Source: JAMXLO01 sp963696645
GTDB taxonomy: Bacteria; Pseudomonadota; Alphaproteobacteria; Acetobacterales; Acetobacteraceae
NCBI GenBank assembly: GCA_963696645.1
Contig: CAVOKY010000007.1
Span: 1,922,001-1,986,000, forward strand
Length of the DNA: 64,000 bases
Direction: 5' to 3'
The translations under genes and the position numbers were made by a program. This document shows positions 20,255 through 27,775 of the stretch, one piece after another (within the stretch, counting starts at the first letter, position 1; each line of letters starts with the position of its first letter). Below the pieces are notes generated by a model, which was given only the letters and a program-made list of their open reading frames with translations, was not told the DNA's origin and did no database searches.

Positions 20255-21448
20255 GTGCGCGCCTCTCTCGAGGTCGCCGACATCTTCCGTGCCGCCGGCC
20301 CCACTTATCGGGCCACCCATGCCGGACACCTGAGCCTTCATCAGCTCAAAGTCATGTCGGCGATCGAGCAATGCCGCACCGCAGCCCTGGGTGGTCATGT
20401 CGAGGCTTGCGAGGACTGCGGCCACTGGCGGATCGCCTACAACAGCTGCCGCAACCGGCACTGCCCCAAGTGCCAGGGTGCCGCCGCACGCACCTGGCTG
20501 GCCGAGCGCGAGGCCGACCTGCTGCCGGTCGGATACTTCCACGTCGTCTTCACCCTGCCGACCGAGGTCGCCGACATCGCGTTCCACAACAAGGCTGTCG
20601 TCTATGACCTGCTGTTCCACGCGGCGTCCGAGACGATGCTGACGATCGCCGCCGATCCCCGTCACCTGGGCGCACGGATTGGCATCACCGCCGTGCTCCA
20701 CACCTGGGGATCGGCACTGACGCATCATCCCCATGTGCACATGATTGTGCCGGGCGGCGGCATCGCACTCGATGGAGAGCGCTGGATCTCTTCACGACCG
20801 GCGTTCCTCCTGCCGGTGCGCGTCCTGGGCAAGTTGTTCCGCCGCCTGTTCCTCACCAGACTGATCGCACTCCACGACGCCGGCAGGCTGGCCTTCTTCG
20901 GTAACCTCGCACCACTCGCCGACCGTCGGGCCTTCCAGCGCCACCTCTCGCCGGTCCGCCATAAACGCTGGGTGGTCTACGCCAAGCCGCCCTTCGCCGG
21001 TCCCGAAGCCGTACTTGCGTATCTCTCGCGCTATACCCATCGCGTCGCCATCTCGAACCGGCGGCTGCTTGCTTTCGACGAGACCGGCGTCACCTTCCAC
21101 TACAAGGATTATCGCCGCAATGGCGCGGACCGCCAGCAGGTCATGACGCTCGGCGTCGACGAGTTCATCCGCCGCTTCCTGCTTCACGTCCTGCCGCGCG
21201 GGTTCCACCGCATTCGTCACTACGGCCTGCTCGCCAGTTCGGCGCGCAAGGTCAGCCTCGCACGCGCCCGCGAATTACTCGCCGTCGCGCCGCCGCCCGA
21301 TGACGACGTGCCGGACAAGCCGCTCGATGTGCGCCCACCATGCCCATGCTGTGGTGGGCACATGATCATCATCGAGACGTTTGAGCGCTGGCGTCAGCCC
21401 CGCGCACCACCGCACTGCACTACGCCAACCGCGAGAACTTCGCCGTGA
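20255..21448 (+). CDS. IS91-family transposase (HUH/Y2)
   Basis: A 397-residue rolling-circle transposase starting at GTG 20255, four bases after the recombinase stop. An N-terminal zinc-binding segment (CEDCGHWRIAYNSC, CPKCQ) is followed by the HUH metal motif in HHPHVHMIVPGGG and the tyrosine segment LAYLSRYTHRVAISN. A second zinc-like CPCCGGH lies near the end. The last ~20 residues are unusually Pro/Thr-rich for the family and may result from a late frameshift near 21400. Otherwise the catalytic parts are intact. Confidence 0.93.
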   Translation: MRASLEVADIFRAAGPTYRATHAGHLSLHQLKVMSAIEQCRTAALGGHVEACEDCGHWRIAYNSCRNRHCPKCQGAAARTWLAEREADLLPVGYFHVVFTLPTEVADIAFHNKAVVYDLLFHAASETMLTIAADPRHLGARIGITAVLHTWGSALTHHPHVHMIVPGGGIALDGERWISSRPAFLLPVRVLGKLFRRLFLTRLIALHDAGRLAFFGNLAPLADRRAFQRHLSPVRHKRWVVYAKPPFAGPEAVLAYLSRYTHRVAISNRRLLAFDETGVTFHYKDYRRNGADRQQVMTLGVDEFIRRFLLHVLPRGFHRIRHYGLLASSARKVSLARARELLAVAPPPDDDVPDKPLDVRPPCPCCGGHMIIIETFERWRQPRAPPHCTTPTARTSP

Positions 21449-21924
21449 CCCGGCATGGCCTCACACAGTTCCCACCCGCAGCACCCCCGTTGCGGCCAAC
21501 GCCCGAGTTCGTGCAATCCCTCGTCAGCGACGCCCCGAAGCTCCCTCCTCCCAGTGACTCCCCACCGGCAACGCCATCAGATCCAGCAACAATTCGGACA
21601 GATCGCGTCATGTCCCACGCTTCCCACTGTCGGTCGTGACTTCGTCACGCTCAGCCGAAAACAGAAATACCCATAGACCATCATCTGCAACCACCCGCGG
21701 GTTCGTTCCTCGGGGACTTTCGTACGCCAAGCGGGCGTCCGAAACTCTTCACGAAACCAGAATGGCGGCTTTGGACGGTCAGAATGCCAGAGCGGACATT
21801 CGTGGTGGCAACGACCGCGGCGTGTATCGACCCGACGGAGACATCGCTAGGCCAGCTTTGCTGTGCTGCACAACGCCATGCCACAGCGAAGGTTTACGCG
21901 CCAAAAAATGGCGCAATTTGCCGC
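21449..21924. other. Right flank of IS91-type element, no gene recognised
   Basis: About 475 bases. The first ~200 are probably the non-coding 3' end of the element. The rest is lower in GC and shows no conserved frame. No inverted repeat, tRNA or attachment site was identified. Confidence 0.4.
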
Positions 21925-23475
21925 CTAGATATTGCGCTCACGGCCAGCCCAGTATTTTTCACGCAGCGGATTTTTCGTGATTTTCCCTGAAGCATTGCGC
22001 GGAATTGCCTCGATGAAATCCACGCTCTTTGGGATTTTGAAGCCCCCCAGCTTGCCGCGGCAAAATTCGATGATTGCGTCGGGCGCCGGCGACGTTCCTT
22101 TGCGTGCGACCACGACGGCCTTGACGGCCTCGCCCCAACGGTCGTCCGGCACGCCTATCACAGCAACATCCAGGACGTCGGGATGTCCCGAGATGACGTT
22201 CTCGACTTCGATTGGATAAACATTCTCGCCGCCCGAAATGATCATGTCGGTCTTGCGGTCCACGATGAAGAAATGGCCGCTCGGTGCCCGGTAGGCGAGA
22301 TCGCCGGTATGCAGCCAGCCATCCTTCAGCGACTTTGCCGTGGCATCCGGCCGATTCCAATAACCGGTCATCACGCTCTCGGACTTGATCGCGACCTCGC
22401 CGACCTGCCCATCGGAACGTGTTGCACTCTCGTCGTCGACGACACGCAATTCGTAGCCGACCATTTGCCGGCCGCAGGAGCGCAGGAGCGCGCGATCCAT
22501 CGTCAAACCCCACCTGTGATCGGCCTCGTCGAGCACGCTGACCAGGACGCCCGATTCGGTCTGCCCGTAAGTTTGCTGGAAACCGGAGCCGGTGAGCTCC
22601 ATAGCGAGCGCAAGGCGGTCTTCGGGAATCGGGGCCGCGCCGTAGACAATGCGTTGCAGGCTGCTGAAATCCGTCTTGCGGATGCGCGGCTCCTCGAGCA
22701 GCATCAGAAGCATAGAGGGCACAAAACTCCCGATCGTGACATGCTCGCGTTCGATCAAGTCGAAGACGGTGTTTGATTCCCACCGCGGTAGGATGACGAT
22801 CGTCGAACCGGTCGCGAAATAGGTCAGTTGATAGATTTGGCCGCCGGCGTGAAACTGAGGGACGGCCTGGAGCTTGACGTCGAACTCGACCGCTTTGAGC
22901 GCGAGCGAGCTATAGATGGTGCCCAAAAAGAAGCTGCGATGCGGCAGCATCACACCTTTGGGCCGCCCGGTCGTGCCGCTCGTATACATCACCGTGAAGA
23001 GATCCTCGGGCGAGACCGTCAAATCGCTCGGCCTATCGGCGCCGCGTTCGATGAGCTGCTCGTAGCTCTCGCCGATCGCCGCGTTGCCCCCGATCGAAAC
23101 CCACCAGCGGACATCTCCGATTTTCCGGTCGATCTGTTCGACCACGGGCAGCAGATCGGCGCTGTAGATGACGGCTACGGCTTCCGAGTTCTCGATGATG
23201 AAGGATAGCTCGGACGCCGACAGTCGCGTGTTGAGCGGAACCCAGGTCGCCCCTATGGAAGCAATGGCGAAGACAATCTCGACATGCTCGATCGAGTTTG
23301 AGGAGAGCACCGCGACATGATCCCGCGGACGGATCCCCAGGCCGTTCAAGGCATTAGCCATGCGCCGGACGCGTGCGGCGAGCTGACTGTAGGTTTGGCG
23401 CCGGTCACCGCACACGAGTGCAAGTTTGTCGCCACGTCGCAGTTCGTTGTTCCAAAGGAAATCCTGCATCAGCAT
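21925..23475 (-). CDS. AMP-forming acyl-CoA synthetase (class I adenylate-forming)
   Basis: Activates a carboxylic acid to its CoA thioester via an acyl-AMP. It has 516 residues. The P-loop YTSGTTGRPKG is at 164-174, then QQTYGQTESG, the hinge segment WLHTGDLAYRAPSGHFFIVDRKTDMI, and the catalytic Lys in NASGKITKNPLRE near the C-terminus. The start could be Met1 or Met3; neither has a good ribosome site, and the start abuts a truncated cupin gene on the other strand, so this end may be a recombination junction. Base composition is less GC-rich than the genes outside the mobile segment. The substrate is unknown. Confidence 0.92.
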   Translation of the reverse strand: MLMQDFLWNNELRRGDKLALVCGDRRQTYSQLAARVRRMANALNGLGIRPRDHVAVLSSNSIEHVEIVFAIASIGATWVPLNTRLSASELSFIIENSEAVAVIYSADLLPVVEQIDRKIGDVRWWVSIGGNAAIGESYEQLIERGADRPSDLTVSPEDLFTVMYTSGTTGRPKGVMLPHRSFFLGTIYSSLALKAVEFDVKLQAVPQFHAGGQIYQLTYFATGSTIVILPRWESNTVFDLIEREHVTIGSFVPSMLLMLLEEPRIRKTDFSSLQRIVYGAAPIPEDRLALAMELTGSGFQQTYGQTESGVLVSVLDEADHRWGLTMDRALLRSCGRQMVGYELRVVDDESATRSDGQVGEVAIKSESVMTGYWNRPDATAKSLKDGWLHTGDLAYRAPSGHFFIVDRKTDMIISGGENVYPIEVENVISGHPDVLDVAVIGVPDDRWGEAVKAVVVARKGTSPAPDAIIEFCRGKLGGFKIPKSVDFIEAIPRNASGKITKNPLREKYWAGRERNI

Positions 23476-23627
23476 TATGGCAACTCGAACTGCAAGTCGA
23501 CGGCGCTTGGTATGTCTGCAAGCAAGGCGACAGCTTGTTCTTTCGCTCGAACTTGCCGCATGGTTACCGGAATTTCGGCCACGTCGTCACCAACATGCCT
23601 TGGGTTAATACGCCGGCCACGTTCTAG
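23476..23627 (+). pseudogene. C-terminal fragment of cupin-domain (XRE-type) regulator
   Basis: About 50 residues (ELQVDGAWYVCKQGDSLFF, then RSNLPHGYRN and a final VNTPATF) match the end of the cupin domain in HTH-XRE/cupin transcription regulators, where DSLFFRS-x-LPH-x-YRN is typical. The helix-turn-helix and half of the cupin are absent; the sequence upstream is the start of the ligase on the other strand. It is a remnant left by a rearrangement, suggesting that the neighbouring catabolic genes once had a cupin-type regulator. Confidence 0.7.
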
Positions 23628-23650
23628 GCCTGCAAAAATCAGCGGCATCA

Positions 23651-25384
23651 CTACAGGACCAGGTCGCCGGTGTCATGAACGGCCTCGCCACCGAGCAACG
23701 TCTTCAGTACCCTCGTCTTCTTGATATCTTCAACCGGACACGTCACCGGGTCTTGGTCGACGATCGCGAGGTCCGCCTGCATGCCCGGCGCGAGATGACC
23801 GATTTCGTCCCAGCGCATCACGCGCGCGGCATCGCGCGTCATCATCGACAGCGCCTCCAAACGCGTGATCGTCTGGTCCGGCCCGATGTTGCGATAGCCG
23901 GATTCGCCGAACTCGTGGGTCAACGATAGCTGGATTTGCTCCCACGCATTTTTTGGCCCCCAATCAGAGCCGCCGCCAACCGGCATCTCTGCATCGAAAA
24001 AACGTCGCAGCGGAATAATATCGGGGAGCACCTTCGGTCCCATCGAACGCCGCATCAACTCTCCCTCGCCCCAGCAAAAGGTCATCGAGGTCGTATGGCT
24101 GAAGTTCAACTTCCGAAAGCGTTTGATCTGCGCGGACTCGATCGTCGTCGCATGCACCAGAACCCAGTTGAGCGCTTGTATCTCGTACTCGTTGGCCACA
24201 CGTTCGACCATATCGAGGATTTCGTCGTGAGACTGGGTTCCCATGGAAAGGATATTGAGCCGCAATTTTCGCGCGGCGGCGAAGCGCATCACATATTCGG
24301 CTTTTTCCGGCGTGATATGGCGCTGCCCGTGGGTGATGCAGCCATAGACATTCAGATACGGCGCGCGCATCATCTGGGCGCCGCCAAAGCAGTAGCCGTC
24401 CCACATCAGGCTGATGCCATTAAAACGAAACAGCGGGTCGTTCAGTTCGACCGAAGCGGCAGCATTTTCGAGGCGGCGGATAAAATCGGGCATTTCGCGC
24501 GGCTTACTCCATGGCATGCCGTAGGCTTCCGCCTCCTGCGAAGCCAGAACCCTCATCTTGAGCCTGTCTTCGCGGCGCAAGGTGCGATAGGCATCGATCA
24601 GCACCTTGTCCATCATGTGATTTTCGTAGACGCCGGTCACGCCTTGCTGGTGAAACAGCCCGATCGCGGTTTCCGTGCCCGGCACTAGGCATTCCCCTTT
24701 CAAAAAAGGTATGCCGCGCCACAACTGCTCGCCGTAGGCGTCGTAGCAGTAGTAATTGGTAACCGATCCGGTGACGCGACCCGTCGGCTCGCCCTTTGCA
24801 TCTTTTTCGATCCATACATTGCCGATCCTGTCCGGCGAATGGCAGTCGATGCCGAGCTTTCCGAGCGCAAGGGAATTGAACGACATGCAGCTTGGACGTA
24901 CCGGCCCCCAAGCCTGTATGACGATCGGGTGCTTGGTGCTGGCCTTGTCGAGCGACCAGCGGTCCGGCAGGATTCCTTCCACCAGGTCTTTGTAGGAGCG
25001 CCGGTGGAAGAAGTGCGGCTCGCCCACCGGCGTTGCCTGTAGCCACTCGCCTTCCGGCTCGGCCTTCGCCCTTTGCGCTATCCGGCCGACAATTTCCCCC
25101 TGATTGCGACAATCCCAGATTTTTACCAGAGGCTCTTCCAGCGATCCGTAGTGCAGTAGATGGGGGTGCGTGTCGAGCAGACCCGGCACGATCGCGGCCC
25201 CTTGCGCGCTTAAGCGGCGCGCCGAGCGTGAGGCGAGTGGCTCCACGACTTTCTTCGGTCCGATCGCAGCGATCTTTCCCTTGCTGATTAGGACGGCGTC
25301 GGCGATCGTGTCGCGCGCGTCCATCGTATAGATCCGTGCATCATAGATAAGCAGATTCCAGTCGTCGTCTGTGTTCACAATCAT
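23651..25384 (-). CDS. YtcJ-like metal-dependent amidohydrolase
   Basis: A 577-residue member of the amidohydrolase-3 family. The N-terminal metal site is the HPH in VPGLLDTHPHLLHYG; later HATTIESAQ and the Asp of PVGGGSDWGP complete the usual metal ligands. A C-terminal composite beta-sandwich (GHLAPGMQADLAIVDQDP) is present. The ATG at 25384 overlaps the stop of the interrupted M20 hydrolase (ATGA), so the two were co-transcribed before the IS insertion. The substrate (amide, carbamate or cyclic imide) is unknown. Being adjacent to an acyl-CoA ligase and an M20 amidase suggests degradation of an N-substituted organic compound. Confidence 0.9.
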   Translation of the reverse strand: MIVNTDDDWNLLIYDARIYTMDARDTIADAVLISKGKIAAIGPKKVVEPLASRSARRLSAQGAAIVPGLLDTHPHLLHYGSLEEPLVKIWDCRNQGEIVGRIAQRAKAEPEGEWLQATPVGEPHFFHRRSYKDLVEGILPDRWSLDKASTKHPIVIQAWGPVRPSCMSFNSLALGKLGIDCHSPDRIGNVWIEKDAKGEPTGRVTGSVTNYYCYDAYGEQLWRGIPFLKGECLVPGTETAIGLFHQQGVTGVYENHMMDKVLIDAYRTLRREDRLKMRVLASQEAEAYGMPWSKPREMPDFIRRLENAAASVELNDPLFRFNGISLMWDGYCFGGAQMMRAPYLNVYGCITHGQRHITPEKAEYVMRFAAARKLRLNILSMGTQSHDEILDMVERVANEYEIQALNWVLVHATTIESAQIKRFRKLNFSHTTSMTFCWGEGELMRRSMGPKVLPDIIPLRRFFDAEMPVGGGSDWGPKNAWEQIQLSLTHEFGESGYRNIGPDQTITRLEALSMMTRDAARVMRWDEIGHLAPGMQADLAIVDQDPVTCPVEDIKKTRVLKTLLGGEAVHDTGDLVL

Positions 25385-25546
25385 CTCCCAATGATCGTCC
25401 TACACCAAGACTTTCGTCCGGCAGATTTCCCAGCGTAGCCAGTGAGCGCCAGGACTTGAGCGCCTGCCGCGATATCGGACGCGCTGGCGCTTTCATGCGA
25501 ATTGTGGCTGATGCCGCCAGCGCAAGCAATGAACAGCATGGCGCCA
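25381..25546 (-). pseudogene. M20-family hydrolase, C-terminal part cut off by IS
   Basis: After the IS and one copy of its target duplication are removed, this frame joins that at 27088-27245 to read SPGAMLFIACAGGISHN then HESASASDIAAGAQVLALT. This matches the C-terminal region of N-carbamoyl-amino-acid or allantoate amidohydrolases (AMLFVPC-x-GGISH is typical). The gene ends at 25381, overlapping the next gene start by four bases. It is inactivated by the insertion. Confidence 0.8.
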
Positions 25547-25565
25547 CAGCACTTCTCATTTTGCC
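25547..25565 (+). repeat. Left inverted repeat of IS4-like element
   Basis: CAGCACTTCTCATTTTGCC, a perfect reverse complement of the right end. Confidence 0.95.
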
Positions 25566-25727
25566 CCGAGCATGGTGGATGCGAGGGCTCAATCGGGTCA
25601 TGGCAGCGGGTTGGCTGCGAGCCTGACGGCGCCGGACTGAGTCTGGAATGCAACAGTGCCGGTCAAATCGCCGGCGATAGACGGATGACGGCTTCCGGCG
25701 CGACGGCTTTGTCAATTCGTTGGCGGG

Positions 25728-27017
25728 GTGAGCACGACGGACCACCTGATCGCTGCCGTTCGTGGCTGCTGCCTGGCGCTTCCGGACAAGCGGCAGGGGC
25801 AGAATACGACCTACGCCATGGCCGATTTCGGCATGGCCGCGTTCGCCGCGTTCTTCATGCAGAGCCCGTCGTTTCTGGCGCATCAGCGGCATCTGGCGGC
25901 GGGTCAGGGGCGCTCCAACTGCCAGACCCTGTTCGGGATGGATCGGATCCCCTGCGACAATCAGATCCGCGCCATGCTCGATCCGGTTGAGCCGGAGCAA
26001 TTCCACCCTGCCTTCGCCGCCGCGCTCGCCGAACTGGAGCAGTCCGGCGCGATCGACCAACTGCGTGTCCTCAAAGACCACATGCTGATCGCGCTGGATG
26101 GCTCCGAGTATTACTGCTCGACCGAACTGCATTGTCCGAATTGCTCAACCCGCAAACGCGGCAACGGCACGGAGGAATACCATCACGCCCTGCTGGCCGC
26201 GACACTGGTCTGTCCCGGCCACAACCATGCGGTGCCGCTGGAGCCGGAATTCATCGTCCCGCAGGATGGTCACGACAAACAGGACTGCGAGAGCCGCGCC
26301 ATGCGGCGCTGGCTGACAGCGCATGGCGCCTGCTATGCCCGGCTCAACCCGGTGTATCTGGGCGATGATCTGTACTCGCGCCAGCCGACCTGCCAGGCGG
26401 TGCTCGATGCGAGCGCGCACTTCATCTTCGTCTGCAAGCCCGCGTCGCACCAGACCATTGAGGAATACCGCAGCGGCGTCGCGCTGGAGGAACTGACAAC
26501 CCGGGTCAAGGTCCGCGGCAAATGGGGCCGTCATCGCTATCGGTGGCTGTCCGATGTGCCAATGCGCGACGGCGGCGACGCCTTGAAGGTCAACTGGTTC
26601 ATGATCGAGATCCTCGATCCCGCCGGCAAGGCAACCTACCGAAACAGCTTCATCACCGACCTGGCGGTGGGCCGCGACAGCGTAGCCGAACTGGCCGCCT
26701 GCGGCAGGGCGCGCTGGAAAATCGAAAACGAGGCGTTCAACACCCTGAAGACCAAGGGCTACCACCTGGAACACAATTTCGGGCACGGCCGGCAGAACCT
26801 TTCAACCGTGCTCGCCACACTCAACCTGCTGGCCTTCGCCTGCCACACCGTCTGCGAACTGGCAGGACAGGCCTGGCGTGCCGCCATGCGCACCGCCGGA
26901 ACGCGTCAGGGGTTCTTCCAGCATCTCCGGGCAATCACCACCTATCTGGTGTTCCCGTCATGGCACCACCTGCTAGGCACCCTGGCGTTCACCAGACCTC
27001 CTCCACTCGGGCCGTGA
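25728..27017 (+). CDS. IS4-superfamily DDE transposase
   Basis: A 429-residue transposase from GTG 25728, the only full-length frame between the inverted repeats. The RNase-H-like core shows IALDGSEYY (first Asp), YLGDDLYSRQP (second Asp) and ARWKIENEAFNTLKTKGY, which has the IS4-type R-x-x-IE ... K signature with the catalytic Glu. A small Cys cluster (CPNCSTRK) precedes the core. I cannot assign a named IS; family placement rests on the signature and the 9-bp target duplication. Confidence 0.9.
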   Translation: MSTTDHLIAAVRGCCLALPDKRQGQNTTYAMADFGMAAFAAFFMQSPSFLAHQRHLAAGQGRSNCQTLFGMDRIPCDNQIRAMLDPVEPEQFHPAFAAALAELEQSGAIDQLRVLKDHMLIALDGSEYYCSTELHCPNCSTRKRGNGTEEYHHALLAATLVCPGHNHAVPLEPEFIVPQDGHDKQDCESRAMRRWLTAHGACYARLNPVYLGDDLYSRQPTCQAVLDASAHFIFVCKPASHQTIEEYRSGVALEELTTRVKVRGKWGRHRYRWLSDVPMRDGGDALKVNWFMIEILDPAGKATYRNSFITDLAVGRDSVAELAACGRARWKIENEAFNTLKTKGYHLEHNFGHGRQNLSTVLATLNLLAFACHTVCELAGQAWRAAMRTAGTRQGFFQHLRAITTYLVFPSWHHLLGTLAFTRPPPLGP

Positions 27018-27068
27018 ACAACGTCATCGGGCCGGGGCAGGGAAGCTGCCCCTTCGTTACGGGGTTGA

Positions 27069-27087
27069 GGCAAAATGAGAAGTGCTG
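27069..27087 (-). repeat. Right inverted repeat of IS4-like element
   Basis: GGCAAAATGAGAAGTGCTG, a perfect reverse complement of the left end, 52 bases after the transposase stop. Confidence 0.95.
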
Positions 27088-27245
27088 ATGGCGCCAGGGC
27101 TGACGGCATGCAGCGATTTGGCATCGTGAAACGCGCCCGAAATCATCCGTTTGCGCGGCAGGGAAAGCGTCGCCGCGGCGCCGTCCAGAACAGCGACGAG
27201 GCCGGGATCGAAATTGATCGTCGGCATGTCGACCGTCTCTCTCAC
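27088..27245 (-). pseudogene. M20-family hydrolase, upstream part of the interrupted gene
   Basis: The segment reads RETVDMPTINFDPGLVAVL, then KRMISGAFHDAKSLHAVSPGA, matching the region of M20 amidases just before the conserved GGISH box, with the metal-binding SGAxHDA. It joins 25381-25546 in frame after IS excision. Further upstream (27246-27570) the family match is lost: frames shift or the gene is deleted, so only the last ~110 residues of what should be ~410 can be traced. Confidence 0.7.
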
Positions 27246-27775
27246 CGAGACGGTACGGGGGCCGGAAGCTGCAGGCGCGCTGCAGTATCTCGCCTTTGGT
27301 CTCTGCGGTGATCACCGGCTCGCCCCGCTCGCCGGCTACAACGCGCTGATGGCTTCGCACTCGATCGATCTCTGCCGCGCCATGTGCAACAAGGCGCTGC
27401 TACCGGCGAACGGGCAGCGGGTCTTTTTCGGCGATATCGAGGAAGGTTCGGGTACGCCGCAAAATAAGATGCGATGTCTCTTGTTGGCCCGACCCAGCCA
27501 TTTGCCGCCGCGCCCATGAACGACCGCTTCGGAAAAACGGTGACGCTCGTGTGAACGGCAGCCATGGGCGCAGAGCCGTCGGCGCCACACGGTCCCGAAC
27601 GTCCGGTCCAGGGATCGCCCGATTGGCCGCCCAGTGGCTGAGACGGGCCGACTGCGGCCGTCCGCCCAGGCGCCCATTCGGGCTAACGGTCAGTATCGTC
27701 GCACTCAGTCGCTTCCATCTGGACCGCCCGCCCGCTTTGCCGCACGCTCGCGCGGCCTTCGCAGGGAGCACCAAC
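27246..27775. other. Degenerate region between M20 remnant and GGT gene
   Basis: About 530 bases. Short open frames exist on both strands (one on the plus strand to 27519, several on the minus), but none matches a family and none has a good start site. It probably contains decayed N-terminal sequence of the M20 gene and the promoter of the GGT-like gene, whose ribosome site AGGGAG is at about 27763-27768. Confidence 0.4.

Larger units (their letters stand above)
19540..21670 (+). mobile_element. IS91-type element with accessory tyrosine recombinase (ends approximate)
   Basis: Two adjacent genes, a phage-type integrase and an HUH/Y2 transposase, form the arrangement seen in many alphaproteobacterial IS91-family elements, which move by rolling-circle transposition and make no target duplication. 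Consistent with this, no terminal inverted repeats were found, so both ends are estimates. The recombinase is internally deleted and the transposase C-terminus looks altered, so the copy is probably immobile. Confidence 0.75.
25547..27087 (+). mobile_element. IS4-like insertion sequence, complete, 1541 bp
   Basis: Bounded by perfect 19-bp inverted repeats (CAGCACTTCTCATTTTGCC at 25547-25565 and its complement at 27069-27087) and a 9-bp direct duplication of the target. One transposase gene fills it. It interrupts an M20-family hydrolase gene that reads through in frame once the element and one duplication copy are removed. All parts look intact, so it may still be mobile. Confidence 0.95.
25538..27096. 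repeat. 9-bp target-site duplication flanking the IS4-like element
   Basis: ATGGCGCCA occurs directly before the left inverted repeat (25538-25546) and directly after the right one (27088-27096). The copies are identical, which points to a recent, simple insertion. Nine bases fits the IS4 superfamily. Confidence 0.93.

Noticed and set aside
21449..21924. tRNA or attachment site at the edge of the mobile segment
   Set aside because: No cloverleaf arms or T-loop consensus could be found and no matching direct repeat on the other side of the island.
27151..27519. A 122-codon plus-strand frame next to the interrupted M20 gene
   Set aside because: No family match or good start; the overlapping minus strand carries recognisable M20 sequence up to 27245, so this is probably chance or decayed DNA.
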